From: Pectinatus brassicae
Lineage (GTDB): Bacteria; Bacillota; Negativicutes; Selenomonadales; Selenomonadaceae
Reading direction: 5' to 3'
DNA: 64,000 nucleotides
Assembly: GCF_014201835.1 (NCBI RefSeq)
Contig: NZ_JACHFH010000013.1
Location: 1 to 64,000, forward strand
Shown here: positions 40,503-50,818 of the stretch, one piece after another
Layout of the letters: every line of letters starts with the position of its first letter
Position numbering within the stretch: the first letter of the stretch is position 1
Program-made: the position numbers and the translations under genes
Notes under the pieces: model-generated
The model's input: the letters and a program-made list of their open reading frames with translations, nothing else
Databases searched by the model: none
What the model was told of the DNA's origin: nothing

Positions 40503-42058
40503 TAAATGCAGCAGGGCGTGATATTCCCGAACAGATAAAAGGGATAAAAGATATAAAATTATATAAAGGTGAATTTGCTTATACACCATCCACAGTAAAA
40601 GCTGGTAAAAAAATACGTGTAGGCATACCACATACTGATAAGATATTAGAAAATATTGATGCTTCGATCGAAAAAATTGGCTTAAAGGATGGTCAGACAA
40701 TATCTTTTCATCATCATTTAAGAAATGGTGATTATGTAATGAAGATGGTAGTAGAACGTATTGCTGCCAAGGGAATTAAAGATATTACGATAGCATCAAG
40801 TTCGCTTAGTCCCTGTCATGATTTTCTTATAAATTATATTGAAAACGGAACAGTAACAGCTTTGGAATCAAGCGGATTACGTGGAGAACTTGGAAAATAT
40901 CTGACCAAAAATCCACAGGCTTTAAAGAAACCAGTAATAATTCGTTCCCATGGCGGCAGAGCGCGTGCTATTGAAGCGGGTGAACTGCATATTGATGCAG
41001 CATTTATGGCAGTGCCGGCTTGTGACCATTTAGGCAATGCTACAGGGCGTAAAGGTAAGTCGGCATTTGGTTCAATGGGCTACGCTATGATTGATTCAGC
41101 TTATGCTGATAATGTTGTATTAATTACCGATAATCTTATGGAAGATCCTGTCTATCCGTATAGTATTCCGCAAACTGATGTTGATTATATAGTAAAAGTG
41201 GATGAAATTGGCGATCCGGCAGGTATTGCATCAGGCGCTATAAGAATGACAAAAAGTCCTACCCAGTTGCTTTTAGCTAAATATGCTGCTGAAATTATGG
41301 AACAGACCGGTGTATTAAAAGAAGGCTTTTCCATGCAGATGGGCAGCGGTGGTGCATCATTGGCAGTTGCTAAATTTATCAGAGAAAAAATGGAAAAGCA
41401 GCAGATAACAGGCAGTTTTGGTATTGGCGGCATAACCGGTATTTTTGCTGATATGCTAAAAGATGGGTTATTTAAAGCAGCTTATGATACACAAACTTTT
41501 GATACCGCAGCTATTGAATCTATAAAAGAAAATCCTAATCATATTGAAATATCAGCATCATTTTATGCTAATCCTTGGAATGCTGGTCCGATTGTAAATA
41601 ATCTTGATACAGTAATTTTAAGTGCAACTGAAGTTGATTTGGATTTTAATGTCAATGCGATTACTGATTCGAATGGTATATGTATGGGCGCTTCGGGCGG
41701 TCATAGTGATACGGCAGCCGGAGCAGCACTTACACTTATTGTGGTGCCTCTAGTACGCGGCAGACTGCCGATGATACGTGATCATGTGCAAAATGTGGTA
41801 ACACCTGGAGACAGTGTTGATGTTATTATTACCGACCGTGGTATAGCAATCAATCCTAAACGTAAGGATCTCGTGGAAAAGCTGCAAGGCAGCAGCCTAC
41901 CAATTTGTACAATTGAAGAATTGCAGAAAATAGCTTATGAATTTGTCGGTAAGCCGGAAGAAGTAGAGCTTAGCAGTGATGATAAAGATATTGTAGCGGT
42001 TATTGAATATCGTGATGGTAGTATTATTGATGTAATACGTAAACCAATACTTGATTGA
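40499..42058 (+). CDS. citF: citrate lyase alpha subunit (citrate CoA/ACP-transferase)
   Basis: 519 residues, normal for CitF. It exchanges the acetyl thioester for citrate. Visible blocks: NAAGRDIPEQI, GEFAYTPSTVKAGKKIRVGIPHTDK, ISFHHHLRNGDYVM, VIIRSHGGRARAIEAGELHIDAAFMAVPACDHLGNATG (in part) and GSGGASLAVAKFI. Genes for the prosthetic group (citC, citX, citG) do not follow; the next gene is a LysR regulator after a terminator. Confidence 0.95.
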   Translation: MINAAGRDIPEQIKGIKDIKLYKGEFAYTPSTVKAGKKIRVGIPHTDKILENIDASIEKIGLKDGQTISFHHHLRNGDYVMKMVVERIAAKGIKDITIASSSLSPCHDFLINYIENGTVTALESSGLRGELGKYLTKNPQALKKPVIIRSHGGRARAIEAGELHIDAAFMAVPACDHLGNATGRKGKSAFGSMGYAMIDSAYADNVVLITDNLMEDPVYPYSIPQTDVDYIVKVDEIGDPAGIASGAIRMTKSPTQLLLAKYAAEIMEQTGVLKEGFSMQMGSGGASLAVAKFIREKMEKQQITGSFGIGGITGIFADMLKDGLFKAAYDTQTFDTAAIESIKENPNHIEISASFYANPWNAGPIVNNLDTVILSATEVDLDFNVNAITDSNGICMGASGGHSDTAAGAALTLIVVPLVRGRLPMIRDHVQNVVTPGDSVDVIITDRGIAINPKRKDLVEKLQGSSLPICTIEELQKIAYEFVGKPEEVELSSDDKDIVAVIEYRDGSIIDVIRKPILD

Positions 42059-42071
42059 CAGTAGTTTTGTT

Positions 42072-42108
42072 AAGGGACACCTGTATATAGGGTGTTCCTT
42101 ATTTTTTT
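42072..42108 (+). terminator. terminator of the citDEF operon
   Basis: AAGGGACACC pairs with GGTGTTCCTT, followed by ATTTTTTT. Confidence 0.85.
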
Positions 42109-42180
42109 CGGAAGGTAATTTGTAAATTATATGTTATAATGTAAATAATCACAGCAAATTATTTGAAGGTAGTGAAGCTT

Positions 42181-43053
42181 ATGGAAGATCGCGATTGGCG
42201 TATTATACAAAAATTATATTCTGAAAAAAATATAACTAAAGCCGCCCAGGCCTTATATATGTCACAACCGGCACTTACATCACGCTTAAAACATATTGAA
42301 AGAGAATTTGATGTTTGCATTGTACATAGAAGTACTAAAGGAATTAAGTTTACTCCAGAGGGAGAATATCTGGTAAAAAAAGCCGAAGAAGTACTTGATA
42401 AATTAAATCATATTAAAAATGAAGTTCAGTATCTTATGGAAGAAAATGCTGGTACTTTGGAGATTGGTGCTTCTAATTATTTGACGATGTATATATTGCC
42501 GCGGTTGTTGGAAGTATTTAAGCAAAAATACCCGGCAATAAAATATAGTGTATTGACGACCTGGAGTAAGAATGTATTTAGCCTTATTTATAATGAAAAA
42601 ATACAGGTGGGGTTTACTAGTATTGATTATGGCGGGTCAAAGCATAAGCTGCTGTTGTATGAAGAACCTATATATATGGTATATCGTGATGAGTTTGCTA
42701 TCGAGAATTTGCCGTCATTACCGAGGATAGAATATGAAAGTGATTATTTGCTAAAATCACAGCTTGATAAATGGTGGCGGGAAAATTTTAAGGAACCGCC
42801 GCAGGTAAGTATGCATGTATCAAATTTAGAAAACTGCAAACGCATGGTTATACACGGCTTGGGCTATGCACCATTGCCGGCACGTATAATTAAAGACTAT
42901 AGTGATGTCCATAAGCTACAGCTTAAAAATCCTGATGGGGAACCTATTACCCGCAAAACATGGATGCTGTATAATGATTTGGTTAAAGAAATGCCAATAG
43001 TAAAATTGTTTGTTGATTTTGTTAAAGAATATAAATTCAATGAGTATATGTAA
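42181..43053 (+). CDS. LysR-family transcriptional regulator
   Basis: 290 residues from ATG 42181, chosen because GAAGGTAG lies nine bases upstream; the TTG at 42163 overlaps that site. N-terminal winged helix (WRIIQKLYSEKNITKAAQALYMSQPALTSRLKHIE) and a periplasmic-binding-like effector domain (about 90-290). Placed directly after citDEF in the same direction, it is a good candidate to control citrate genes, though LysR genes are more often divergent from their targets. Confidence 0.88.
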   Translation: MEDRDWRIIQKLYSEKNITKAAQALYMSQPALTSRLKHIEREFDVCIVHRSTKGIKFTPEGEYLVKKAEEVLDKLNHIKNEVQYLMEENAGTLEIGASNYLTMYILPRLLEVFKQKYPAIKYSVLTTWSKNVFSLIYNEKIQVGFTSIDYGGSKHKLLLYEEPIYMVYRDEFAIENLPSLPRIEYESDYLLKSQLDKWWRENFKEPPQVSMHVSNLENCKRMVIHGLGYAPLPARIIKDYSDVHKLQLKNPDGEPITRKTWMLYNDLVKEMPIVKLFVDFVKEYKFNEYM

Positions 43054-43070
43054 AAATATGCTAATAAATA

Positions 43071-43116
43071 AGAAAAACCGACTTATTCTGTGAGAGAAAA
43101 GTCGGTTTTCTTGTTT
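43071..43116. terminator. bidirectional terminator between LysR gene and permease
   Basis: AAAACCGACTT (43074-43084) pairs with AAGTCGGTTTT (43099-43109), with A-rich and T-rich flanks, between convergent genes. Confidence 0.8.
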
Positions 43117-43121
43117 ATTGG

Positions 43122-44471
43122 TCAATGACCAGAACGTTTTTTTATGATATAGCCAATCGAAAGCAATATTATCCAAACAGGTAATATCACAACGGCTAGA
43201 TGCATACTGGGAATCTGTGTCATCATGCCGATTACAAATATGAAAAAGGCTATGCATATATAATTATCATATGGATAAAAGAATGTTTTGAAAGAAGTTT
43301 TTTCGCCTAATTTATTTTTTTTACGGCGGAAATTGTAGTGAACTAAAACTATGGTAAACCAGCTGATTACAATGGCAATAATAACAACAGCCATCAAATA
43401 GATAAAGACCTTTTGTGGAAATAAATAAGTTAAAACAACAGCAATTAAGGTAATAAAAGAGGATAAAAGTGTTGGCAAGGCAGGAACACCAGAGCGGGTC
43501 AGATTGCCAAAAACCTTAGGCGCATTATTTTGTTTAGCCAGACTGTAGAGCATACGGGAAGTGCTGTACATGGCACTATTATATACGGAAATTGCTGCCG
43601 TGAGTACGACAAGATTTAAAATATTAGCAGCTGCTGGTATGCCCATTTTAGCGAATATTTCTACGAATGGACTGCCTGATAAACCAACCTGATTCCAAGG
43701 ATAGATTACCATTAATATAAACCAAGCACCAATATAAAATAGTAGTATACGCCATATTACATCATTGATAGCTTTGGGGATAGTTGTTTTGGGATTTTCT
43801 GCTTCACCGGCAGTAATACCGACTAGCTCAATACCACCAAAGGAAAACATTACAATGACCAAAGAGATGGCCAAGCCCCAAAGACCATGCGGCATATAAC
43901 CGCCATGTGCCCAAAGATTGCTAAAGTTTTGCGGGAAAGGACCAAGCTGAGTAAAGATGATTATTGCGCCAAATACCATCATAGCGATGATAGCAGCAAT
44001 TTTTATGATGGTCATGCCAAATTCAACTTCACCATAGGAACGGACGTTAACAAGATTTACAATTGTTATAATTATTATACAAATTAATGCTGAGATCCAT
44101 TGGGGAAAGTCGGGCAGCCAAAAATTCACATAAATACCGACTGCGGCAAGTTCGGACATACTGACTAAGATATAACAAAACCAGTAATTCCAGCCGGAAA
44201 TAAATCCCCAGAATTCACCGCAGTATTTATTGGCAAAATAGCTGAAAGAACCAGCAATAGGTTCATCAACGACCATTTCACCCAGCATGCGCATAACAAA
44301 GAATATGATAATACCGCCAAGTACATAGGCGAGTGATAAAGATGGTCCTGCTGCCTGCAGGGCAGGTGCTGATCCGTAAAAAAGACCTGTTCCGATAGAG
44401 CCGCCAAGTGCAATCATCTGCAAATGACGATTTTTTAAACCGCGTTTCATTTTTGTTTCATTTTTGTTCAA
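43122..44471 (-). CDS. amino acid permease (APC superfamily, AAT family)
   Basis: 449 residues, twelve membrane segments. Start is TTG 44471 with GAGGAG nine bases upstream. Family signature near the N-terminus: KRGLKNRHLQMIALGGSIGTGLFYGSAPALQAAGPS (seen in pieces), then LGEMVVDEPIAGSFSYFANKY and FGGIELVGITAGEAENPKTTIPKAIN. Members carry amino acids (GABA, proline, lysine, aromatic) by proton symport; the specificity cannot be told. A terminator for murB lies between it and murB, so it is a separate transcript. Confidence 0.9.
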   Translation of the reverse strand: MNKNETKMKRGLKNRHLQMIALGGSIGTGLFYGSAPALQAAGPSLSLAYVLGGIIIFFVMRMLGEMVVDEPIAGSFSYFANKYCGEFWGFISGWNYWFCYILVSMSELAAVGIYVNFWLPDFPQWISALICIIIITIVNLVNVRSYGEVEFGMTIIKIAAIIAMMVFGAIIIFTQLGPFPQNFSNLWAHGGYMPHGLWGLAISLVIVMFSFGGIELVGITAGEAENPKTTIPKAINDVIWRILLFYIGAWFILMVIYPWNQVGLSGSPFVEIFAKMGIPAAANILNLVVLTAAISVYNSAMYSTSRMLYSLAKQNNAPKVFGNLTRSGVPALPTLLSSFITLIAVVLTYLFPQKVFIYLMAVVIIAIVISWFTIVLVHYNFRRKKNKLGEKTSFKTFFYPYDNYICIAFFIFVIGMMTQIPSMHLAVVILPVWIILLSIGYIIKKRSGH

Positions 44472-44498
44472 GTTGCTGTCTCCTCGTATATGACATTA

Positions 44499-44548
44499 AA
44501 AAATCCGCATTTATCATATTAGAAAAAAACAATATGACAAATACGGAT
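44499..44548 (-). terminator. terminator of the pnp-trmL-murB cluster
   Basis: On the minus strand AATCCGTATTTGTCATATT pairs with AATATGATAAATGCGGATT (both arms mostly matched), followed by TTTTAATG. Confidence 0.7.
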
Positions 44549-44576
44549 TGAAATATCAATAAGATTTTTTATAAAT

Positions 44577-45494
44577 CTATTTTTCGCCAATAAGGCGTAC
44601 TTCAGGATAAAGCTTTACACCGTGTTTTTCATAAACTTTTTCCTGTACTTTATGAATTAAATCCAGTACATTTTGGGCAGTAGCATGGCCAGTGTTAACA
44701 ACAAAACCGGCATGTTTTGTTGAAACCTGGGCATCGCCTACGGATAATCCTTTGAGACCGGTCTGTTCAATTAAGGTACCAGCATAATAGCCCGGCGGCC
44801 TTTTAAAGGTAGAACCAGCACTGGGCATTTCCAAAGGCTGTTTGCTTTCACGGCGTTTAGTTAAATCATCCATTATAGCTAAAATATCAGATTTAGCGCC
44901 TTTATGCAAAGTTAATTCTATTTCACAGATGGTATTGGCATTATGTTGAAAAATACTTTGCCGATAGCCAAAATCTAATTTGTCATCGCTGTATTTAATG
45001 ATATCACCAGCAGCGGATACTGCTGTTACTGATTTTACAACGGTTTTTATATCACCATTGTAAGCACCGGCATTCATATAAACGGCACCGCCAATACTGC
45101 CGGGAATACCAACAGCAAACTCAAGACCCGTAAGGGATTTGTCGGCAGCAAAATGCGATAAATCTGCCAGTAATGCACCACAACCAGCAATAATAGAGTC
45201 ATTATTATCGTTAATATAAGACATTTGCTCAGCAAACTTTATAACAATGCCGCGAATACCTTTGTCTAAGACTAAAATATTAGAGCCGTTGCCAATTATG
45301 GTATAAGGGACATTATAAGCTTTTATGGTATTGAGAATGGCCTTTACTTCACTGACTGATGCAGGAAATACAAGACAATCGGCAGGACCGCCTATTTTGA
45401 AGGTCGTCTGTTCAGACATAGGTGCATTAAGCAATAATCTATCATCTGGTAAAATAGTTTGTAATTTTTTTATACAATCATTAAGAATAGACAT
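44577..45494 (-). CDS. murB: UDP-N-acetylenolpyruvoylglucosamine reductase
   Basis: 305 residues from ATG 45494, chosen because TAAGGA lies nine bases upstream of it; the ATG at 45503 touches that site. FAD-binding type II MurB: TTFKIGGPADCLVFP, TIIGNGSNILVLDKG, EFAVGIPGSIGGAVYMNAGAY, FGYRQSIF, and the catalytic Ser in PSAGSTFKRP; the C-terminal PEVRLIG is typical. It makes UDP-MurNAc for peptidoglycan using NADPH. Downstream of trmL with a ten-base gap. Confidence 0.95.
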   Translation of the reverse strand: MSILNDCIKKLQTILPDDRLLLNAPMSEQTTFKIGGPADCLVFPASVSEVKAILNTIKAYNVPYTIIGNGSNILVLDKGIRGIVIKFAEQMSYINDNNDSIIAGCGALLADLSHFAADKSLTGLEFAVGIPGSIGGAVYMNAGAYNGDIKTVVKSVTAVSAAGDIIKYSDDKLDFGYRQSIFQHNANTICEIELTLHKGAKSDILAIMDDLTKRRESKQPLEMPSAGSTFKRPPGYYAGTLIEQTGLKGLSVGDAQVSTKHAGFVVNTGHATAQNVLDLIHKVQEKVYEKHGVKLYPEVRLIGEK

Positions 45495-45512
45495 GTGATT
45501 CATTCCTTACAT

Positions 45513-46004
45513 TTATAGGTCTATATCATCAAGATAATTACTGTTTTGTTTAAGGCCGATAAATGATTGCTGCCGTAATGCTTCATAAACAACAATAGAT
45601 ACAGAATTAGAAAGATTGAGCGAACGCGCTTCATTTATCATAGGAATACGAACGCAGTTATCAATATTGGCTTTGAGAAGAGCTTCGGGAATACCGGCAT
45701 CCTCACGACCAAATACAAGCATGTCATCATCACCATAAGTGATTTCAGTATACGTATGTGGAGCCTTAGTAGATAGATAATGATATTTTGCAGTGGGATA
45801 CTTTGCTAATACATCATCAAAATTTTTATGGTAATGAATTTTGAGTAAGTGCCAGTAATCAAGACCGGCACGTTTTAAGTGTTTGTCATCAGTAGAAAAG
45901 CCAAGCGGTTCTACCAAATGCAGTTCACAGCCGGTAGCTGCGCAAAGGCGGGCGATATTACCGGTGTTGGGTGGTATTTGTGGTTCAATAAGAACAATAT
46001 GCAA
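45513..46004 (-). CDS. trmL: tRNA (cytidine/uridine-2'-O-)-methyltransferase TrmL
   Basis: 163-residue SPOUT methyltransferase with the three knot motifs: PQIPPNTGNIARLCAATGCELHLVEPLGF (in two pieces), LVFGREDAGIPEALL and IPMINEARSLNLSNSVSIVVYEALRQ. It methylates the ribose of the wobble base in tRNA-Leu in E. coli. Start is TTG 46004 (HIVLIEPQ), 14 bases after the pnp stop, with GGCAGG upstream. Length is normal. Confidence 0.92.
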   Translation of the reverse strand: MHIVLIEPQIPPNTGNIARLCAATGCELHLVEPLGFSTDDKHLKRAGLDYWHLLKIHYHKNFDDVLAKYPTAKYHYLSTKAPHTYTEITYGDDDMLVFGREDAGIPEALLKANIDNCVRIPMINEARSLNLSNSVSIVVYEALRQQSFIGLKQNSNYLDDIDL

Positions 46005-46018
46005 TGTGATTACCTGCC

Positions 46019-48088
46019 TTATAGTAGTACTTTATGAGAAAGGTTTACGCGACCTTGTTTGTCGATTTCAGTTACTTTTACTTCAAGTTCATCACCAATA
46101 TTTACAACGTCTTCAACTTTATTGACACGTTCTTTGGCAAGTTGGGAAATATGGCAGAGTCCTTCTTTGCCTGGCAGAATTTCAACAAAAGCACCAAAGT
46201 TCATGATGCGTTTAACTTTACCTGTATATACTGTACCTACTTCAACATCGCGGGTAAGGTCATTGATGATAGCAATAGCTTTTTGAGCAGGTTCCTGACC
46301 AACAGCAGTTATGCGGACAGTACCATCATCTTCAATATCAATTTGTACACCGGTATCTTCAATGATTTTTTTGATTACTTTACCGCCAGGTCCAATTACG
46401 TCGCGGATTTTATCTACAGAAATCTTGATAGTAGTAACAGCTGGAGCATATGGTGATAATTTTTCTGATGGTTTGTCGATAACTTCCATCATTTTAGCAA
46501 GAATATGGGCACGACCGCGTTTGGCCTGTTCTAAAGCGGTTGCAAGAATTTCACGGGTTATGCCTTTTAATTTAATATCCATTTGGATAGCGGTAATGCC
46601 ATCGGCAGTACCAGTTACTTTGAAGTCCATATCGCCTAAAGCATCTTCCATGCCTTGAATATCAGTTAAAACGGTAAAAGCATCACCGTCTTTAACAAGA
46701 CCCATAGCAACACCAGATACAGGCTTTTTAATAGGAACGCCGGCATTCATAAGGGCAAGCGTGCTGCCGCAGGTGCTGGCCATGGAACTGGAGCCATTGG
46801 ATTCCAAGATTTCGGATACAAGACGGATGGTATATGGGAATTCGTCAGCTGATGGAATGACAGGTACAAGTGCACGTTCAGCCAAAGCACCATGACCAAT
46901 TTCGCGGCGTCCAGGGCTTCTCATAGGACGAGCTTCACCAACACTGTAGCCAGGGAAGTTATAATGATGGATATAGCGCTTGGAAGTTTGCAGACCAAGA
47001 CCGTCGATGATTTGTTCGTCACCAAGTGGTCCAAGGGTAGCAACAGTAAGAGCCTGAGTTTGTCCACGAGTGAACAGCCCCGAGCCATGAGCACGTGGCA
47101 ATAAGCCTACTTCGCAGCTTACAGGACGTACTTCATCTACGGCACGACCATCAGGACGTATTTTTTCGTGGGTAATCATTTTACGCACGATTTCTTTTAC
47201 TAATTTATGCAAGACACTGTTGATTTCCATGGTGGATTCAGGATATTCTTCTAAGAAATGTTCCATGGCTTCAGCTTTAACTTCGGAGATATGTTCATCA
47301 CGACGAAGCTTATCTTCATCACGAACAGCAGCATTGAGTTTGTCATAAGAATATTCACGGATTTTTTCCACAAGCTCTTCAGCTGGCTGGAATAATGTTA
47401 CATCGCGTTTTTCTTTGCCGCATTCTTTGACCATGTTTTCTTGGAATTCAACGATTTTTTTGATTTCCTGATGACCGAACATGATAGCATCGAGAATAAC
47501 TTCTTCTGGCAATTCATTGGCACCGGCTTCAACCATCATAACGGCATCACGTGAACCGGCAATAGTGAGATTGAGCTCAGATTTTTCACGTTGTTCTACG
47601 GTAGGATTAACAATTAATTCGCCGTCAATACGACCAATATGAACGCCAGCAATAGGTCCCTGGAAAGGAATATCGGAAATAGAAAGAGCAGCAGAAGCCC
47701 CAATCATACCAGCAATTTCTGGTGGGTTGTCCTGTTCTACTGATAATACAGTGGCAACGATTTGAACATCGTTTCTAAAACCGTCCGGGAAAAGCGGACG
47801 GATAGGTCTGTCGATAAGACGGCTGAATAAGATACCTGATTCAGCGGGACGACCTTCGCGTTTTATAAAACCGCCAGGAATTTTTCCGGCAGCATACATT
47901 TTTTCTTCATAATCTACAGTCAAAGGGAAAAAGTCAATTCCCTGACGTGGTTCAGCTGATGCAGTAGCTGTTACTAAAACAACGGTATCACCGTAGCGTA
48001 CAAGGGCAGCACCATTAGCCTGTTTGGCCATTTTACCTGTTTCAATAACGAACTTACGACCGCCTAGGGTAGTTTCAAAACTGTGCAT
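46019..48088 (-). CDS. pnp: polyribonucleotide nucleotidyltransferase
   Basis: 689 residues with TAGGAGG before ATG. Two RNase PH domains ([37 protein letters not shown]; then [30 protein letters not shown]), a helical linker, a KH domain ([25 protein letters not shown]) and an S1 domain ([27 protein letters not shown]). It degrades RNA from the 3' end with phosphate. Order rpsO-pnp is the usual bacterial one. A long hairpin in its leader may be a processing site. Confidence 0.97.
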   Translation of the reverse strand: MHSFETTLGGRKFVIETGKMAKQANGAALVRYGDTVVLVTATASAEPRQGIDFFPLTVDYEEKMYAAGKIPGGFIKREGRPAESGILFSRLIDRPIRPLFPDGFRNDVQIVATVLSVEQDNPPEIAGMIGASAALSISDIPFQGPIAGVHIGRIDGELIVNPTVEQREKSELNLTIAGSRDAVMMVEAGANELPEEVILDAIMFGHQEIKKIVEFQENMVKECGKEKRDVTLFQPAEELVEKIREYSYDKLNAAVRDEDKLRRDEHISEVKAEAMEHFLEEYPESTMEINSVLHKLVKEIVRKMITHEKIRPDGRAVDEVRPVSCEVGLLPRAHGSGLFTRGQTQALTVATLGPLGDEQIIDGLGLQTSKRYIHHYNFPGYSVGEARPMRSPGRREIGHGALAERALVPVIPSADEFPYTIRLVSEILESNGSSSMASTCGSTLALMNAGVPIKKPVSGVAMGLVKDGDAFTVLTDIQGMEDALGDMDFKVTGTADGITAIQMDIKLKGITREILATALEQAKRGRAHILAKMMEVIDKPSEKLSPYAPAVTTIKISVDKIRDVIGPGGKVIKKIIEDTGVQIDIEDDGTVRITAVGQEPAQKAIAIINDLTRDVEVGTVYTGKVKRIMNFGAFVEILPGKEGLCHISQLAKERVNKVEDVVNIGDELEVKVTEIDKQGRVNLSHKVLL

Positions 48089-48130
48089 AATTTACCTCCT
48101 AAAATTTTGCAGCAAATGTGCACAGTAAAC

Positions 48131-48176
48131 AGTGAAATATTTATTTAATAAAAAAATACCAAATAAACATTTCACT
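48131..48176 (-). promoter_or_regulatory. leader stem-loop of pnp
   Basis: On the minus strand AGTGAAATGTTTATTT pairs with AAATAAATATTTCACT (16 bp, one wobble) around a T-rich loop, 43 bases before the pnp start. In E. coli a similar leader stem is cut by RNase III in pnp autoregulation; a like role is inference. The second half of the loop could also help end transcription. Confidence 0.5.
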
Positions 48177-48217
48177 ATCCACTGGACACGCTGCTTCTTT
48201 ATTTTTTTAAAATAAGA

Positions 48218-48257
48218 GGCGGGAGATGTCTATTATACAAATAGACAACAGCCCGCC
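48218..48257 (-). terminator. GC-rich hairpin between rpsO and pnp
   Basis: GGCGGG...TGTCTAT pairs with ATAGACA...CCCGCC, followed on the minus strand by TCTTATTTT. It is probably the rpsO terminator, partly read through into pnp. Confidence 0.65.
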
Positions 48258-48334
48258 CGCTGATAATCGCTAATGTCGGATCGTATAACAAAAATTTATT
48301 TTGTTAAAATTAAATAGTGTTATGTTTTATCGAA

Positions 48335-48613
48335 TTATCTTTTGTTAGCTTTACCGATGTTTAATTTTTTCATGATTTCACGATAACGTTCGATATCTTT
48401 ATCACGTAAATAACCAAGAAGTCTGCGACGATGACCAACCATTTTTAATAAACCGCGACGGGAATGGAAGTCTTTTTTGTTAGCTTTTAAATGTTCAGTC
48501 AAATAAACGATACGAGCTGTTAAAAGCGCAATCTGTACTTCTGGTGATCCAGTGTCACCTTCATGGGTAGCGTTGTCTTGGATAATCTGTAATTTCTGTT
48601 CTTGTGTAAGCAT
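48335..48613 (-). CDS. rpsO: 30S ribosomal protein S15
   Basis: 92 residues from ATG 48613 with AGGAGG upstream; the longer frame from 48682 is leader, not coding. Sequence typical of S15: [47 protein letters not shown] and [15 protein letters not shown]. It binds 16S rRNA in early 30S assembly. The leader (48614-48680) contains GGTTTCCGATTACTCC, which might be an S15-binding autoregulatory fold, but I cannot confirm a known motif. Confidence 0.97.
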   Translation of the reverse strand: MLTQEQKLQIIQDNATHEGDTGSPEVQIALLTARIVYLTEHLKANKKDFHSRRGLLKMVGHRRRLLGYLRDKDIERYREIMKKLNIGKANKR

Positions 48614-48747
48614 TGTGAATCCTCCTAAAAAATTTGTATCTTTTAACCAGGCAGCCGTTGGAGTAATCGGAAACCGAGTCAAAGATTATATTATTTTGTA
48701 CGTTAAAAAATATATCATAAAATAAGGCTGCTGTAAATAAGAATCTA

Positions 48748-49452
48748 TTAAATATCCCAATTTGTTAAGGTTAGGGAAGGCGTAGCCTTATCAATTTCCA
48801 GCAATATCCAGGAAGTGTTTTCGTGTGTTGCACTCATGGCAGCATCAAGCAGTTCTTGGTTTTCTTTTGGTATTTCCAAGTAAGAGAGAGCTTTTTTCAT
48901 AAAATCAATAGCTTGGTCCTTTTTGAAATTAGCACCAGCCAGCTGGGCAAAGAAGCGATAACCATAGTATAAATAGCTTATATGCTTAACAGGAAGCTCA
49001 CCATACGCAGCTATTTTGTCATTTACTTCATCATAGGCGGTATCAGTTTTATGAATACGGGTTAGAAGATTCCAACGGTCGGCCCAAAGTTCACCGCGTA
49101 ATATGTATTTATATAGGAAGTCATGATCTTCAGCCAGCTCAATAGCTAGATTTATATAATGAAGAGCATCCTCAAAATTTTCATTGTCACGTAAGGTTAT
49201 ACTCAAATGCTGCAGGGCATAAACTTTTTCTTCTATATCTTCAGAACTATTTTCATTGACATCAACTTCAACAATAGAGCGGAATAATTCGATTGCTTCG
49301 TCTTGTTTATCAAATTCCGGCAGTACCAGAAAATGTGCTAAACGAGCTCTGACATGCCAGTCGTCGTAGCCTTTGGCAAATAAAGAAAGCGGTGGTTTGC
49401 TCTTGGAATCCATAACAAGGTGTGTTAAAGCATGAAATTCACTGTTATTCAT
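48748..49452 (-). CDS. TPR-like hypothetical protein
   Basis: 234 residues. Helical repeats of TPR type are visible around 45-165: EAIELFRSIVEVD, VYALQHLSITLRDNENFEDALHYINLAIELAEDH and the helices after it. No signal peptide or membrane segment, so cytoplasmic. Conserved family unknown to me. AAAAGGAG precedes the ATG. It stands alone upstream of rpsO; probably a scaffold or stress-related protein, with no sequence evidence for a specific role. Confidence 0.7.
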   Translation of the reverse strand: MNNSEFHALTHLVMDSKSKPPLSLFAKGYDDWHVRARLAHFLVLPEFDKQDEAIELFRSIVEVDVNENSSEDIEEKVYALQHLSITLRDNENFEDALHYINLAIELAEDHDFLYKYILRGELWADRWNLLTRIHKTDTAYDEVNDKIAAYGELPVKHISYLYYGYRFFAQLAGANFKKDQAIDFMKKALSYLEIPKENQELLDAAMSATHENTSWILLEIDKATPSLTLTNWDI

Positions 49453-49663
49453 AAAAATCTCCTTTTAGAACATATTGTAAATTAAACTAAAAATATTATA
49501 ACATATAGTAACTAAATATTAATACTTTTATCTGAGTGGGAAATGAGACTGGTGATTTTTTATTCAAAATAATAAATTTTTATCGGAAATATAAGTTGTA
49601 CTAATTGCAAAATAAAGGCATACGTTGTAAAATAAAATAGTTGATTTCTATTTAGATAAGGTT

Positions 49664-50779
49664 GTGAATGAAATGCTGATGGTGTTTTTAGGAGCGGCTT
49701 TAATCGTAGTGGTCATAAGTGTTTTTTTTATATACAAAATAGTAACTTTTTTTAAAGTGGAAATAAAGTTAAAAGCAATTGTATTATCTGCGCTATTAGC
49801 ATTTACATTGTGCTTTATGATTTGGCCGTTAGCGGGGTATCAGACAATTTATTATAATTATCTGATAATAGGAATAGTGTTAATAGGAACGACTATTTCC
49901 GTGTTATATAATAGAAGGCTGTTAACAAAGCCAAATAAACATCAACTGTCATCTATAGAGGATGTTGTTTTAGTAAATGATGTGGAATGTGTTGATACTT
50001 CACAAAAAACGATTGCTGAAAATTTATTTTATAAAACTAAGCTGGAAAAGAAAAAACAAGAACAGACAGCTATAAAAGCAAAAACAGCCGAAAATAATGT
50101 GTTAGCTGCGAGTAAACAAGTTGCTGTAATTAATGATTTAGCTGAAGCTGGCGAGGGTAAATCACGATATCAGCTTGAAAAATTGCAAACACTAAAAAAT
50201 TCTGACAATAATTATCAAATGACTAAAAATTGTTTAACGGAACAGCAGAAAGATAAGATTTTGTCGTATTATGGCTCCAATAAAAAAAATCTTGTATCGA
50301 AGATAAATGATATAGCTTGTTCTAAAAATGCAGAAATATCATTGTCATCCTTGAATCTGTTGAAGATTGAAAAAGAAAAAATCGTTGCCTTCGTTGCTAA
50401 GGCAGAGTCAATTGATGAAATTATCAATTGTGTTTATGAACAGAACTCTAAAAAAAATTTTGGACGTTCGTTATGGCTGCTGCAAAATGCTTTAGCTAAG
50501 CATTATAATAGCGAATATGCGCCGTTTATTTGTATCGAGGTCAGTAATATTTATAAAAAATTTGGAGCATATAAACAGGCCATAAATATATTGAGAAGAG
50601 CATGCTCTTTACCAGTGCTTCTTAATAATGAGCATATAAAGGAAAATTTTGTTGCCCAAATAAATTTTTTACAGCAGTTACAAAAGCTATTAGCCAATTA
50701 TCATATGGAGTCAATGTCCTTTGACGAAATACCTGAGGAATATCTCAAACAGGCACAAGAAAATCTATATTATAATTGA
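49664..50779 (+). CDS. membrane-anchored hypothetical protein
   Basis: 371 residues from GTG (ATG 49673 is an alternative). Three N-terminal membrane helices (MVFLGAALIVVVISVFFIY, AIVLSALLAFTLCFMIWPL, YYNYLIIGIVLIGTTISVLY), a charged linker (KKKQEQTAIKAKTAENN) and a helical C-terminal domain resembling TPR units (FGRSLWLLQNALAKHYNSEYAPFICIEVSNIYKKFGAYKQAINILRRA in pieces). Cytoplasmic C-terminus likely. No known family. It is followed after 39 bases by the PRC-barrel gene, so the two may share a transcript. Confidence 0.65.
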   Translation: MNEMLMVFLGAALIVVVISVFFIYKIVTFFKVEIKLKAIVLSALLAFTLCFMIWPLAGYQTIYYNYLIIGIVLIGTTISVLYNRRLLTKPNKHQLSSIEDVVLVNDVECVDTSQKTIAENLFYKTKLEKKKQEQTAIKAKTAENNVLAASKQVAVINDLAEAGEGKSRYQLEKLQTLKNSDNNYQMTKNCLTEQQKDKILSYYGSNKKNLVSKINDIACSKNAEISLSSLNLLKIEKEKIVAFVAKAESIDEIINCVYEQNSKKNFGRSLWLLQNALAKHYNSEYAPFICIEVSNIYKKFGAYKQAINILRRACSLPVLLNNEHIKENFVAQINFLQQLQKLLANYHMESMSFDEIPEEYLKQAQENLYYN

Positions 50780-50818
50780 TATTAATTTATTTTATATTGA
50801 GATAGGGGGATTTATTTT

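Noticed and set aside
46034-46658. Plus-strand open frames of 75-140 codons inside pnp
   Set aside because: They are shadows of the highly conserved pnp gene on the other strand; no start signal or known protein.
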